Source: Flammeovirgaceae bacterium (GTDB lineage: Bacteria; Bacteroidota; Bacteroidia; Cytophagales; Cyclobacteriaceae). Taken from it: 64,000 nt of DNA. A program made the translations under genes and the position numbers. Positions 23,029 to 30,970 of the stretch are shown piece by piece. The DNA lies in contig CP054185.1 of NCBI GenBank assembly GCA_015180985.1, positions 1-64,000 of the forward strand. The letters are read 5' to 3'. The notes below the pieces were generated by a model. The model did not search any database, was not told where the DNA came from, and worked only from the letters and a program-made list of their open reading frames with translations. Numbering within the stretch: position 1 is the stretch's first letter; each line of letters starts with the position of its first letter.

Positions 23029-24006
23029 TTACATATCAAGAATGTACGCGAAAATCAAAGGCGCAACAATTGTTGCATCCGACTCGATAATATATTTTGG
23101 AGTTTCGATGCTGAGTTTGCCCCAGGTGATTTTTTCATTCGGCACGGCACCGGAATACGACCCGTATGAGGTGGTGCTGTCGCTAATCTGGCAGAAGTAA
23201 CTCCAGAAGGGAACGCCATCGCGCTCCAGGTCCTGGTGCAGCATGGGTACCACGCAAATCGGGAAGTCGCCCGCGATGCCTCCGCCAATCTGGAAGAAGC
23301 CGATGCCTTCGGTGCCGGCATTCTGCGTATACCAGTCGGCCAGCCATACCATGTATTCAATACCACTCTTCATGGTGGAGGCTTTCAGTTCGCCCGTTAC
23401 ACAATACGAAGCAAAGATGTTGCCCATGGTAGAATCTTCCCAGCCGGGCACAACCATCGGCAGGTTCTTTTCGGCAGCGGCAATCATCCACGAATTTTTC
23501 GGATCGATCTCGTAGTACTGCTTCAGGTCACCGCTGTTGAGCATGCGGTACATAAACTCATGCGGGAAGAGGCGCTCGCCTTTGTCTTCGGCATCTTTCC
23601 ACACTTTAAAAAGATGCTTTTGCAATCGCCTGAACGCTTCTTCTTCAGGGATGCAGGTATCGGTAACACGGTTTAAATGATTTTGCAGCAGGTCCCACTC
23701 CTGTTCAGGGGTCAGGTCGCGGTAGTTGGGTATGCGCCTGTAATGCGAGTGAGCCACCAGGTTCATAATGTCCTCCTCCAGGTTGGCGCCCGTACAGGAG
23801 ATGATGTGTACTTTGTTCTGGCGTATCATCTCCGACAAGCTGATGCCCAGTTCACCGGTGCTCATGGCCCCGGCCAGGGTAACCATCATCTTCTTGCCTT
23901 CGGCAATATGTTTTTTATATCCTTTGGCGGCATCCACCAGGGCCGCGGCATTAAAATGGAGGAAATTTTTTTCAATAAATGCTGAAATAGGGCGGTTTGA
24001 ACTCAT
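23029..24006 (-). CDS. deoxyhypusine synthase homologue (putative homospermidine synthase)
   Basis: A 325-residue deoxyhypusine-synthase-family protein. Glycine-rich NAD-binding segments (QIGGGIAGDFP) and the lysine that forms the imine in true DHS (Lys297 in TWGKLS) are present. Bacteria lack eIF5A, so the substrate must differ. A homologue (SpeY) makes homospermidine in Anabaena, and homospermidine is common in Cytophaga-type bacteria. The nearby arginase and decarboxylase genes support a polyamine role. Minus strand, with argS behind it and an unrelated two-gene module ahead. Enzyme activity is inferred. Confidence 0.85.
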   Translation of the reverse strand: MSSNRPISAFIEKNFLHFNAAALVDAAKGYKKHIAEGKKMMVTLAGAMSTGELGISLSEMIRQNKVHIISCTGANLEEDIMNLVAHSHYRRIPNYRDLTPEQEWDLLQNHLNRVTDTCIPEEEAFRRLQKHLFKVWKDAEDKGERLFPHEFMYRMLNSGDLKQYYEIDPKNSWMIAAAEKNLPMVVPGWEDSTMGNIFASYCVTGELKASTMKSGIEYMVWLADWYTQNAGTEGIGFFQIGGGIAGDFPICVVPMLHQDLERDGVPFWSYFCQISDSTTSYGSYSGAVPNEKITWGKLSIETPKYIIESDATIVAPLIFAYILDM

Positions 24007-24100
24007 GGCAAAAAGTTTGGTGCGAAATTAAGGAAAGTAGTTGTAACCCCCACCTAATTTAGTCAGGGTACAAAATCGAAATTACTATCTTTACCAAGGA

Positions 24101-24307
24101 ATGATTAACGTGATTGTTTATACCGGGTTTGACCAGGAAAAGTTGTTTCTGGATAAAAAGGGCATTGCATTAACCGATCAGGAAGCATTAATTGCCGCCC
24201 TGGATTTCATGGATTTCATTTCAGCCTTAAGGAGCCAACATAAAACCGAGCAAACAGACAAGGCCATCTCCTGGATCAGCCTTACTATGAAACAAGGCAA
24301 TGATTGA
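24101..24307 (+). CDS. small protein coupled to a nucleotidyltransferase
   Basis: A 68-residue protein I do not recognise: acidic in the first half, with a helix rich in Ala and Leu (ALIAALDFMDFISALR) and no membrane segment. It overlaps the start of the nucleotidyltransferase gene by eight bases (24300-24307), so the two are translationally coupled. By layout it could be the antitoxin or partner subunit of a nucleotidyltransferase module, but it does not show the HEPN signature. TATCTTTA about 15 bases ahead of its ATG is a near match to the -7 consensus. Confidence 0.55.
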   Translation: MINVIVYTGFDQEKLFLDKKGIALTDQEALIAALDFMDFISALRSQHKTEQTDKAISWISLTMKQGND

Positions 24308-24786
24308 CAACGAAGTACGGAGTTGGCTAAAAAAAGTATGCGAGGCGTTAAACCAGTGCAAGGTGGAATATCTTGTAGTTGGAGGTACAGCGGTTGCCTT
24401 TTACGGATACAGCAGGATTTCGGGCATCACCTCTAAACAACCACAGGTTACCATTGACCTTGACTTCTGGTACAAGCCAACTCTTAGTAATTACAACAAT
24501 CTGGTAACGGCCCTTAAAATTCTTGGGGTAGATGTTTCCGCCCTTTCAAATCTTGTTTTCGATCCTAAAAAGACATTTCTTAAAATTCCGCGTCCCAATT
24601 TTCACCTGGATTTTCTGCCAGAAATGACCGGGTTGGATTCGTTTTCAGTTTGTAAAGCAAACGCAAAACAAGTTAACCTTGATGGCAACAATATTTACAT
24701 TTTAGGTTACAATGATTTAATTAAAAAAACCGGCAGTTGGCAGACCCGGTGATGTTGATGATGTTGAGAACCTGCCGGACCAGTAA
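24300..24786 (+). pseudogene. DUF6036-like nucleotidyltransferase with a poly-A frameshift
   Basis: The N-terminal part has the minimal nucleotidyltransferase pattern VVGGTAVAFYG followed by a DLDFWYKPT segment. In frame, the protein ends early at a stop at 24752 (150 aa). Removing one A from the A7 run at 24723-24729 restores DLIKKPAVGRPGDVDDVENL and ends at 24786 (161 aa), which is the usual C-terminus of this family (compare LIRNKRATGRPKDLADVEEL). So the reading frame is broken by one base, or the gene uses slippage, or the base is a sequencing error. If real it is a weak allele or pseudogene. Family: AbiEii/MNT-like, sometimes in toxin-antitoxin systems. Confidence 0.75.
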
Positions 24787-24796
24787 TATCTCCAAA

Positions 24797-25471
24797 CTAA
24801 ATTTTTGTTTCAAAAAACACCAGGTTATGGATGGGTTTGAACAGGTGGATTTCGATGGCATCGCCAATTTCGTACTTGTTAAATACTTTTTTCCTAACAA
24901 ATACTTCAAGCCCATCGATGACCAATTTATAATGGGTGCTGTTCTCATCGGCATCAGTCAGTTTATCCGTAACAATTCCGCGTACTATGGTTTTCCTGCC
25001 GGTTTTAACTTTCTCATCATGCTTACGTATGGTGTACAGTAACCCCGCACCAAAACCTGTAGTGATAAGAATAACCAAAGCAAGCTGATAGTACAAGGCG
25101 TTAGGAACTCCGGTAACCCAAAGAAGAAAAACTCCGCCACCCGTTATAACCACAGTTCCCGCAATTACAGACAGAATCAGTTTTATCCGGTAGGCATTGA
25201 GAATCAGTTTATCCGATTCGTTCAGTTCTTGTTCGGTTTCAGTTAAAAGTTCGTGGCCTTCTTTACGCAGCTGGTTAATCTTTTCAAGTAAAGGCCTCCT
25301 TTTTCTTTGAGCGATGCGATAGCGGATAAACATAAAAACCGCTATTGCTATAAACACAATCACTGTAACATATACCTCATTACCTTCTTCGCGGGGAATA
25401 AAGAGAGCAGACAAGACCATGGCAACCATGACTACGCCAACGAAGTAAAAATCTTCTTTTTTCCAACTCAT
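24797..25471 (-). CDS. membrane protein of unknown function
   Basis: A 224-residue protein with four predicted helices: two at the N-terminus (about 10-27 and 35-50) and two in the middle (about 98-118 and 126-145). A charged region lies between, and the C-terminal domain is soluble and beta-rich (VRGIVTDKLTDADENSTHYKLVIDGLEVFV, then IEIHLFKP). I recognise no family. The tail resembles the small beta folds of DUF proteins that follow a two-helix hairpin. It lies downstream of the speB-like gene and a small ORF on the same strand. No signal peptide. Confidence 0.7.
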   Translation of the reverse strand: MSWKKEDFYFVGVVMVAMVLSALFIPREEGNEVYVTVIVFIAIAVFMFIRYRIAQRKRRPLLEKINQLRKEGHELLTETEQELNESDKLILNAYRIKLILSVIAGTVVITGGGVFLLWVTGVPNALYYQLALVILITTGFGAGLLYTIRKHDEKVKTGRKTIVRGIVTDKLTDADENSTHYKLVIDGLEVFVRKKVFNKYEIGDAIEIHLFKPIHNLVFFETKI

Positions 25472-25473
25472 TT

Positions 25474-25641
25474 TTAGATTGCCGTTAAAGTGCTTTTAAA
25501 TTGTTCGTACCGCTCCGGATCTGCATCAAATAATTTGCGATGAAAAAGCACGTAAGGATACCAACCTGTTTTATCGAATACATGCAACTCCACACCATCA
25601 CCAAGCTGGTAAGTCGAAAAAACTTTTGAGTTTATACTCAT
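25474..25641 (-). CDS. small ORF, 55 residues, unknown
   Basis: An uninterrupted 55-codon frame beginning MSINSKVFSTYQLGDGVEL and ending YEQFKSTLTAI. The composition is protein-like (GWYPYVLFHRK, LFDADPERYEQF). It lies between the speB-like gene and the membrane-protein gene, on the same strand. It is too short to match a family by eye. No RBS to speak of. I include it because it fills an otherwise empty gap and reads like a folded small protein. Confidence 0.45.
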   Translation of the reverse strand: MSINSKVFSTYQLGDGVELHVFDKTGWYPYVLFHRKLFDADPERYEQFKSTLTAI

Positions 25642-25734
25642 CCTGATACCACTGATTATAAAAATGTTTGTTATAAAAATTCCTAACTCACCCCATCGCA
25701 GCAGATCATGGAATTTATCAGCAAGAGCTTTAAA

Positions 25735-26697
25735 TTACTCTACAAATACCGGCCTGTCAACAATTGTTTTTGCGGTTGCTTCCAGAATTTCAAAAGCGTT
25801 CTCGGCCATCCGGTTCTCGGTGTCCAGTGTCGGGTTTACTTCCACAATTTCCCAGGCTACCAGTTTAGGGCTTTTAGCCAGCTCCACATTAAGCGTTTTT
25901 GCTTCATCAACGGTTAATCCGTTGGGCACAGGCGTGCCTGTTCCGGTGGATATACGACTATCAAGACTATCCACATCAAACGAAACATAAATCAGGTCGC
26001 AGTGGTCGAGCATCTCCAAAACACGGGTGGCAATTTTTGCGGGGCCCAGTTTCTTTACTTCATCGGCTTCAATGAAGTTGATGTTGTGCTTATTGATTAA
26101 ATAGTTCTCGGGCTTTTCTAAGTCGCGCACGGCAATGTACACGATGTCTTCCGGGTAAATTTTAGGGCCGGGCATGCCTACATTTTTTATCTGCTCCCAG
26201 TACTCCAGCGTTTCACCCCGCGGATCGTTTACTTTACACTCCAGGTTATCAATACCGCAGGCCATGGCCAGCGGCATGCCGTGCATGTTACCCGATGGTG
26301 TGGTGAACGGTGTATGGATATCGGCATGGGCATCAATCCACACAACACCCAGCCGGGCATTGGGGTTTGCTTTTTTTATTCCGGCAATAGTTCCATATGC
26401 GGTACTGTGATCGCCCGCCATGATCAGCGGAAAGTAATCGTCCCACAGGGTTTCGTACACTTCCAGGCACACACGTTCCTCCATGATCATCACACCATCA
26501 ATAAACTTGGCGTAGGCATGCTTGGCGCCATCGAATAACAATTCGTTAACATGCTCTACTTCTACCGACTCGTGTTGTTTGAAAAAATCAGACTTCAGGT
26601 CCAGGCTGGCAATTTTCATCGCCTCCACACCCAGGCTGGCCCCGCGGGTGCCGGCTCCGATTTCTGATTTTACCTCTATGATCTTTATCTCTTTCAC
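25735..26697 (-). CDS. arginase-type ureohydrolase
   Basis: A 320-residue ureohydrolase with the metal motifs GDHS, DAHADIHTP and SFDVDSLD. The segment TPSGNMHGMPLA carries the Asn-Ser-His set that arginases use to bind the amino acid part of arginine, so arginase (arginine to ornithine plus urea) is more likely than agmatinase. Agmatinase activity cannot be excluded, given the arginine-decarboxylase-like gene next door. It is divergent from that gene across a 292-bp spacer. With the DHS homologue it forms a likely polyamine group. Confidence 0.85.
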   Translation of the reverse strand: MKEIKIIEVKSEIGAGTRGASLGVEAMKIASLDLKSDFFKQHESVEVEHVNELLFDGAKHAYAKFIDGVMIMEERVCLEVYETLWDDYFPLIMAGDHSTAYGTIAGIKKANPNARLGVVWIDAHADIHTPFTTPSGNMHGMPLAMACGIDNLECKVNDPRGETLEYWEQIKNVGMPGPKIYPEDIVYIAVRDLEKPENYLINKHNINFIEADEVKKLGPAKIATRVLEMLDHCDLIYVSFDVDSLDSRISTGTGTPVPNGLTVDEAKTLNVELAKSPKLVAWEIVEVNPTLDTENRMAENAFEILEATAKTIVDRPVFVE

Positions 26698-26989
26698 AAA
26701 ATACCAATTGAAATTAACGAATAAACCTACCTCTGAAAAGAACAGAAATTACCGCCCCCGGGTTTGCCTTAGAAATCGGGCAACGGGTTAAGCCCCTGAT
26801 AAATTCGGGCGAAAACGAGGTTTTTAACGTGGTTTACCATGCTGTACAAGCGTTGCAAAGATGGTGAAATTATGGCAATATTGCACTCTTTTTTAGCGCT
26901 TCACTCCGTGTTACCTGTTGGGGTAATACCCGGAACAACCACCCCGGTAACGGTCGTGAACGGTAAACAGGCAGAACAAAAAAAATGAA

Positions 26990-28396
26990 ATGAAGAGTTA
27001 TCGCGAACTGATTGAACAAACCTTTGAATTCCCGCAAAAAGAATTTAAAGTACGCGACCATGAACTGTTGTTTAACGATGTTCCGCTCACTGAAATTATT
27101 GAGCAATACGGAACACCGCTAAAGCTAACGTACCTGCCCCGCATAAGCGAAAACATCCGTTTTGCCCAGGCCACCTTTAACAATGCCATCGAAAAATTTA
27201 AATATAACGGAACCTACACATACTGTTACTGCACCAAATCATCGCACTTCTCATTTGTATTGGAAGAAGCGTTGAAGAATAACGTGCACCTCGAAACATC
27301 TTCTTCTTTTGATATCCCCATAGTAAGAAGTTTGTACGAAGCCGGCCGCATCAGCAAGGACACGTACATCATTTGCAACGGCTTCAAAATGCCGCTCTAC
27401 CTGCAGTACATTAACGAGTTACTCAACGAAGGCTTTAACTGCATTCCCATTCTCGACAATATGAACGAGTTGGAAGCCTATGAGAAAAATGCAACGAATC
27501 CGTATCGCGTAGGCATACGGGTTGCGGCCGATGAAGAACCGAATTTTGAATTTTATACTTCGCGCCTGGGCATCCGGTATAGCGACATTACCAATTTTTA
27601 TAAAGAAAAAATTGCAACCAGCAGCAAGGCAACCCTTAAAATGCTGCACTTCTTTATCAATACAGGTATTAAAGACACCGCCTACTATTGGAGCGAACTG
27701 AGCCGCTTTATTTTCAAGTATTGCGAACTGAAGAAAATCTGCCCCACGCTCGACTCGGTGGATATCGGGGGCGGCTTTCCGATTAAAACATCGCTCACTT
27801 TCCAGTACGATTACAAGTATATGATCGAGCAGATTGTTGAAAACATCAAATGGATCTGCGACAAGAACAATGTGCCGGTACCCCATATTTTTACCGAGTT
27901 CGGAAGTTATACCGTAGGCGAAAGCGGAGCTGTGCTGTATAAGGTAATTGACCAGAAACTGCAAAACGACAAAGAATTGTGGTATATGATTGACGGCTCG
28001 TTCATCACCCACCTGCCCGATGCCTGGGGCCTTAATCAGAAATACATACTGCTGGCATTAAACAAATGGGATGATCCCTTCCACAAAGTGAATATTGGTG
28101 GACTCACGTGCGACAGTCACGATTACTATAATTCTGAAGCCCATACCGGTGAGGTGTTTCTTCCGATGATCAATGATGAGGAGCCTTTATATATCGGTTT
28201 CTTTCATACCGGAGCCTATCAGGAATCATTGGGCGGGTATGGCGGCATCCAGCATTGCCTGATACCGGCACCCAAGCATGTGTTGATTGACCGGAATGAG
28301 GATGGTGAAATTTCTACCTTACTTTTTGCCCCGGAACAAACCGAAGACAGTATGCTTAGTGTGCTTGGCTATAAAAAAACATTTGCACACTCCTGA
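26990..28396 (+). CDS. speA: fold III PLP-dependent decarboxylase (arginine decarboxylase-like)
   Basis: A 468-residue alanine-racemase-fold decarboxylase. The PLP-lysine region is YCYCTKSSHFSF (about residues 78-89). The phosphate-binding glycine loop is DIGGGFPIKTS, and the active-site Cys is in GGLTCDSHDYY. Bacteroidota homologues of this length are annotated as arginine decarboxylase. E. coli SpeA is longer (about 658 aa). Ornithine decarboxylase activity would fit the arginase next door, and the sequence does not settle which. It should supply agmatine or putrescine. A strong terminator follows at 28415-28443. Confidence 0.82.
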   Translation: MKSYRELIEQTFEFPQKEFKVRDHELLFNDVPLTEIIEQYGTPLKLTYLPRISENIRFAQATFNNAIEKFKYNGTYTYCYCTKSSHFSFVLEEALKNNVHLETSSSFDIPIVRSLYEAGRISKDTYIICNGFKMPLYLQYINELLNEGFNCIPILDNMNELEAYEKNATNPYRVGIRVAADEEPNFEFYTSRLGIRYSDITNFYKEKIATSSKATLKMLHFFINTGIKDTAYYWSELSRFIFKYCELKKICPTLDSVDIGGGFPIKTSLTFQYDYKYMIEQIVENIKWICDKNNVPVPHIFTEFGSYTVGESGAVLYKVIDQKLQNDKELWYMIDGSFITHLPDAWGLNQKYILLALNKWDDPFHKVNIGGLTCDSHDYYNSEAHTGEVFLPMINDEEPLYIGFFHTGAYQESLGGYGGIQHCLIPAPKHVLIDRNEDGEISTLLFAPEQTEDSMLSVLGYKKTFAHS

Positions 28397-28414
28397 TAAG
28401 GGTTCACGCATAAC

Positions 28415-28443
28415 AAAAAAACCTCCCGATGGGAGGTTTTTTT
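28415..28443. terminator. bidirectional rho-independent terminator
   Basis: Seven A, CCTCCC, loop GAT, GGGAGG, then seven T. It lies between the convergent speA-like gene and the porin gene and can stop transcription from both sides. Confidence 0.9.
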
Positions 28444-28463
28444 CTGGCGAATCAAAAGACGCT

Positions 28464-30065
28464 TCAGAAGGTAACAACACCTTGAATAACAAATCCTTTA
28501 AACTCGCCATTGGCAAACATGCTCGTGTCTTTAAAGCCAGCAGCAGATGTGGAGCGGTTGTCGAAGAATTCGGGGAATCCGGTATACTTCTGATTAACAT
28601 ACTCCCCTTTCAGGAGCACATTTTTGGTAATAAACCAACCACCGGCAAAGGCCGTCCGTTTGATGGTCACATCAACCCGGTCGCCCTGGTAAATGTAGCT
28701 GGCCGTGTTCGTAGCCTGGCCCAATGCAATTTCGGCATCAACTGAGTTGTACTTCACGCCCACAAAAAACTGTTCTTTCTTACCAAACCGATACAGTAAA
28801 TCAACAGCAGACTGGGTGGCTTTGCGTTTATCCAGCTTATCGAAAACCGGTTTCAGGGTACCATCATTGTTGGTCGGATCACTGTATTGAAGTTCTCCAT
28901 TTTCAACCGGTGAATTTCCGGTTGCCACTTCATACGTACCGAATAATTCAAGCCCTTTGAATTTAATGAAGGGGTTAATCACCCAACTTGTAATGTTATC
29001 TGTAATTCCCGGGTTAAAGCGGCCCGAAGTAAAGGCAGTGGTAACGGTTGCCGCATTGTTATCCATAACAAACTGATAATTTGACCCGGTGCGGTCGCCA
29101 CCATATAACGTATTGCGTATAGATGACTTGGTGGTCAAGAATGTTCCGCTGAGTCTGACACGCAGATCCTCATTAACATTTTTATCATAGGCAGCTTTCC
29201 AGTACAGATTGGGGTCACGCTCGTTTGGCTTGGTAACGTTACCCTGGATTTCACCATCGGTATAGCCCATCATCAACATGAGGTCATTCTTATACCAGTA
29301 CAGTTCCCAACCGATTTCGGTAGTGAAGGCATCCATGATGTTGTTTTCGATAAACGGATTCCATAGGGTATGCCCGCCATCTGACCTGCGGAAGTGTGCA
29401 TCACCATAGTTAATTTCCATGTGGCCAACGCGCAGCGACAGGTTGGTCCAGAGTTTATCCATAAATGCGCTGTTCAGGAAACTCACTTTATCAACTTGCA
29501 GGTAGCCGCCCTTTACCCAAAATTCGTTATGGTGGTGGGATGCCATGTAGTTAGCCAGGTGTAACCGTACCCCATCGGCAAGCTGAACATCAAAATATAA
29601 GTTGGCCTGCGCCAGCGGGAATCCTGCGGACATTTCATACAATTGGTTGGAATTGGTTAATACCCGCTGGGTATTGGGTGCACCAATCGGGTCGGGCGTG
29701 TAAACCCAGGCGCCATATACATTCGGGTCGGGAGCGAAAGTACCCGGAGCCGCCACACCCGTTACCCGGTTAATAAAGTTACCGTTATCATCTTCAATCC
29801 AGGTGGTAGCACCATCAGCCAACACCACACGCGCTGAATTTGAGTGGGTAAATTTCTGAAAGCCTTGTGTAAAACCTGCGCCAATGCGCAGTTTAAAACC
29901 ATCGTACGCTACGGTGTCTTTGTGCTTGTTTATTTCAAATACATTGACCCCTCGCTGATCATAAGGGCGAAAATACTGGATAGCCGGTTGTTGGGCCAGC
30001 AGGGGGCCCGCAAAGAAAGTCAGCAGCAGCGTACTGACTTTACCGATATGTTTTAAGTTGTTCAT
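28464..30065 (-). CDS. outer-membrane porin, phosphate-selective-porin-like
   Basis: A 533-residue outer-membrane beta-barrel. It has a signal peptide ending in LLAQ, then alternating beta-strand sequence over the whole length (YWKAAYDKNVNEDLRVRLSG, FFVGVKYNSVDAE). The C-terminus KGFVIQGVVTF ends in an aromatic residue, as expected for BamA-recognised barrels. A porin of the OprO/P or similar group, substrate unknown. It is the second gene of a two-gene unit with yceI (gap 23 bases) and so lies under the FNR-like box at 30745-30758. Confidence 0.75.
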   Translation of the reverse strand: MNNLKHIGKVSTLLLTFFAGPLLAQQPAIQYFRPYDQRGVNVFEINKHKDTVAYDGFKLRIGAGFTQGFQKFTHSNSARVVLADGATTWIEDDNGNFINRVTGVAAPGTFAPDPNVYGAWVYTPDPIGAPNTQRVLTNSNQLYEMSAGFPLAQANLYFDVQLADGVRLHLANYMASHHHNEFWVKGGYLQVDKVSFLNSAFMDKLWTNLSLRVGHMEINYGDAHFRRSDGGHTLWNPFIENNIMDAFTTEIGWELYWYKNDLMLMMGYTDGEIQGNVTKPNERDPNLYWKAAYDKNVNEDLRVRLSGTFLTTKSSIRNTLYGGDRTGSNYQFVMDNNAATVTTAFTSGRFNPGITDNITSWVINPFIKFKGLELFGTYEVATGNSPVENGELQYSDPTNNDGTLKPVFDKLDKRKATQSAVDLLYRFGKKEQFFVGVKYNSVDAEIALGQATNTASYIYQGDRVDVTIKRTAFAGGWFITKNVLLKGEYVNQKYTGFPEFFDNRSTSAAGFKDTSMFANGEFKGFVIQGVVTF

Positions 30066-30088
30066 AACATGTTATTTAGGTTATACAT

Positions 30089-30670
30089 CTATTTGTTCGG
30101 AGTAATAGTTAAATCAAATCTTACAATCACCTCCTCGCCTACTTTAATAGTGCCCATCATAGCGGTTGGCGGTTCCATTTTATAATCCTTCATTTTAATC
30201 TTATGCGATCCCGTAAACCGGATCTCGCCCGATGGCATTACTGTGTATTGAATTTCCATGGCAATGGATTGAGCGGCACCTGCCATGGTTAATGCTCCGG
30301 TGGTTTTCAACAGTCCATCGTGTACAGAAAGGGTTACCAGCCTATACGTGATGGCCGGGTATTTATCGTACTTAAATGCCTCCCATGTTTTGTTGTCCAT
30401 CATTTTCCCTTTGGTACTCTTAATGGATTCTACCGGGATTTTCACATTTACATCTTTTACCTCCTTAAGTCTTGCGCCTTCTGTAACGAGGTTTCCGGAA
30501 AATTCAAGTTTAGTAACATCCGAAATCCAGTCGTGAAGTGTGGAGGTTCCCTCAATTGTCATCTTAAAGGTTTTGGTCTGATAATTCTGGGCGATGACCG
30601 TTTTTGCACAAACAATGGCGGATAAAAAAAATACTGCGAACAGACACTTGGAATTCGGATTTGGCCTCAT
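30089..30670 (-). CDS. YceI family periplasmic lipocalin-like protein
   Basis: A 193-residue protein: signal peptide ending in VIAQ, then the YceI fold (MTIEGTSTLHDW near the start of the mature protein, then VNVKIPVESIKS and IKMKDYKMEPP). YceI proteins bind isoprenoid lipids in the periplasm and may carry quinones or their precursors. I use the ATG at 30670; the longer frame to 30736 adds residues without signal-peptide character and would run close to the operator. The promoter region holds GTGATAAATATCAC at 30745-30758. It is followed by the porin gene. Confidence 0.88.
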   Translation of the reverse strand: MRPNPNSKCLFAVFFLSAIVCAKTVIAQNYQTKTFKMTIEGTSTLHDWISDVTKLEFSGNLVTEGARLKEVKDVNVKIPVESIKSTKGKMMDNKTWEAFKYDKYPAITYRLVTLSVHDGLLKTTGALTMAGAAQSIAMEIQYTVMPSGEIRFTGSHKIKMKDYKMEPPTAMMGTIKVGEEVIVRFDLTITPNK

Positions 30671-30692
30671 GGTTTGCTGATTGATCACGCCA

Positions 30693-30700
30693 TGAATGTA
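30693..30700 (-). promoter_or_regulatory. putative -7 element TACATTCA of yceI
   Basis: Minus-strand TACATTCA is a partial match to TAnnTTTG. The FNR-like box centre is 51.5 bp from its first base, within one base of the spacing at the nos and USP promoters. The leader to the ATG at 30670 is about 20 nt. Confidence 0.45.
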
Positions 30701-30744
30701 TTGGCCCCTGTGTCGATCAGGAATGATAGCCATCACTACGTTGC

Positions 30745-30758
30745 GTGATAAATATCAC
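30745..30758. promoter_or_regulatory. FNR/Crp-like operator GTGATAAATATCAC
   Basis: A perfect 14-bp palindrome with the TGAT-N4-ATCA core, about 81 bp upstream of the yceI ATG. The third such box in the window with the same geometry. Confidence 0.7.
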
Positions 30759-30970
30759 ATATCGGTATGTTTATTATCATGCCTTTAAAAGTTAGTGAGC
30801 CACCTGGAACAATTGTTTTGAGCCATGAGCAACCCAATGAGCACTTGCTTAAAAATTTGAAACAGCCTTAAAACAACGGACTTTTTTCTTGCAGCAATTT
30901 TCCTTTATTGAGTATATTCAAATCCCGTTTCTGTTAATTAAATCGTCAAACCTGCTAACCCCGCACGCCT

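Larger units (their letters stand above)
30671..30970. other. intergenic region, divergent yceI / EF-G-like gene
   Basis: 300 bp without a gene. Contents are the FNR-like palindrome at 30745-30758 and a weak -7 element (TACATTCA, 30693-30700) for yceI. For the plus-strand gene I see only AT-rich sequence, with no clear TAnnTTTG box. A 30-codon ORF (30779-30871) is not supported. Confidence 0.6.

Noticed and set aside
26698-26989. Regulatory RNA or operator between the arginase and decarboxylase genes
   Set aside because: I see AT-rich sequence with partial palindromes such as CGGGTTAAGCCC-type words but nothing consistent with a known motif; it is probably just a divergent promoter region.
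30779-30871. 30-codon ORF on the plus strand ahead of the EF-G-like gene
   Set aside because: Too short, no start signal and no recognisable features; the region is better explained as promoter DNA.
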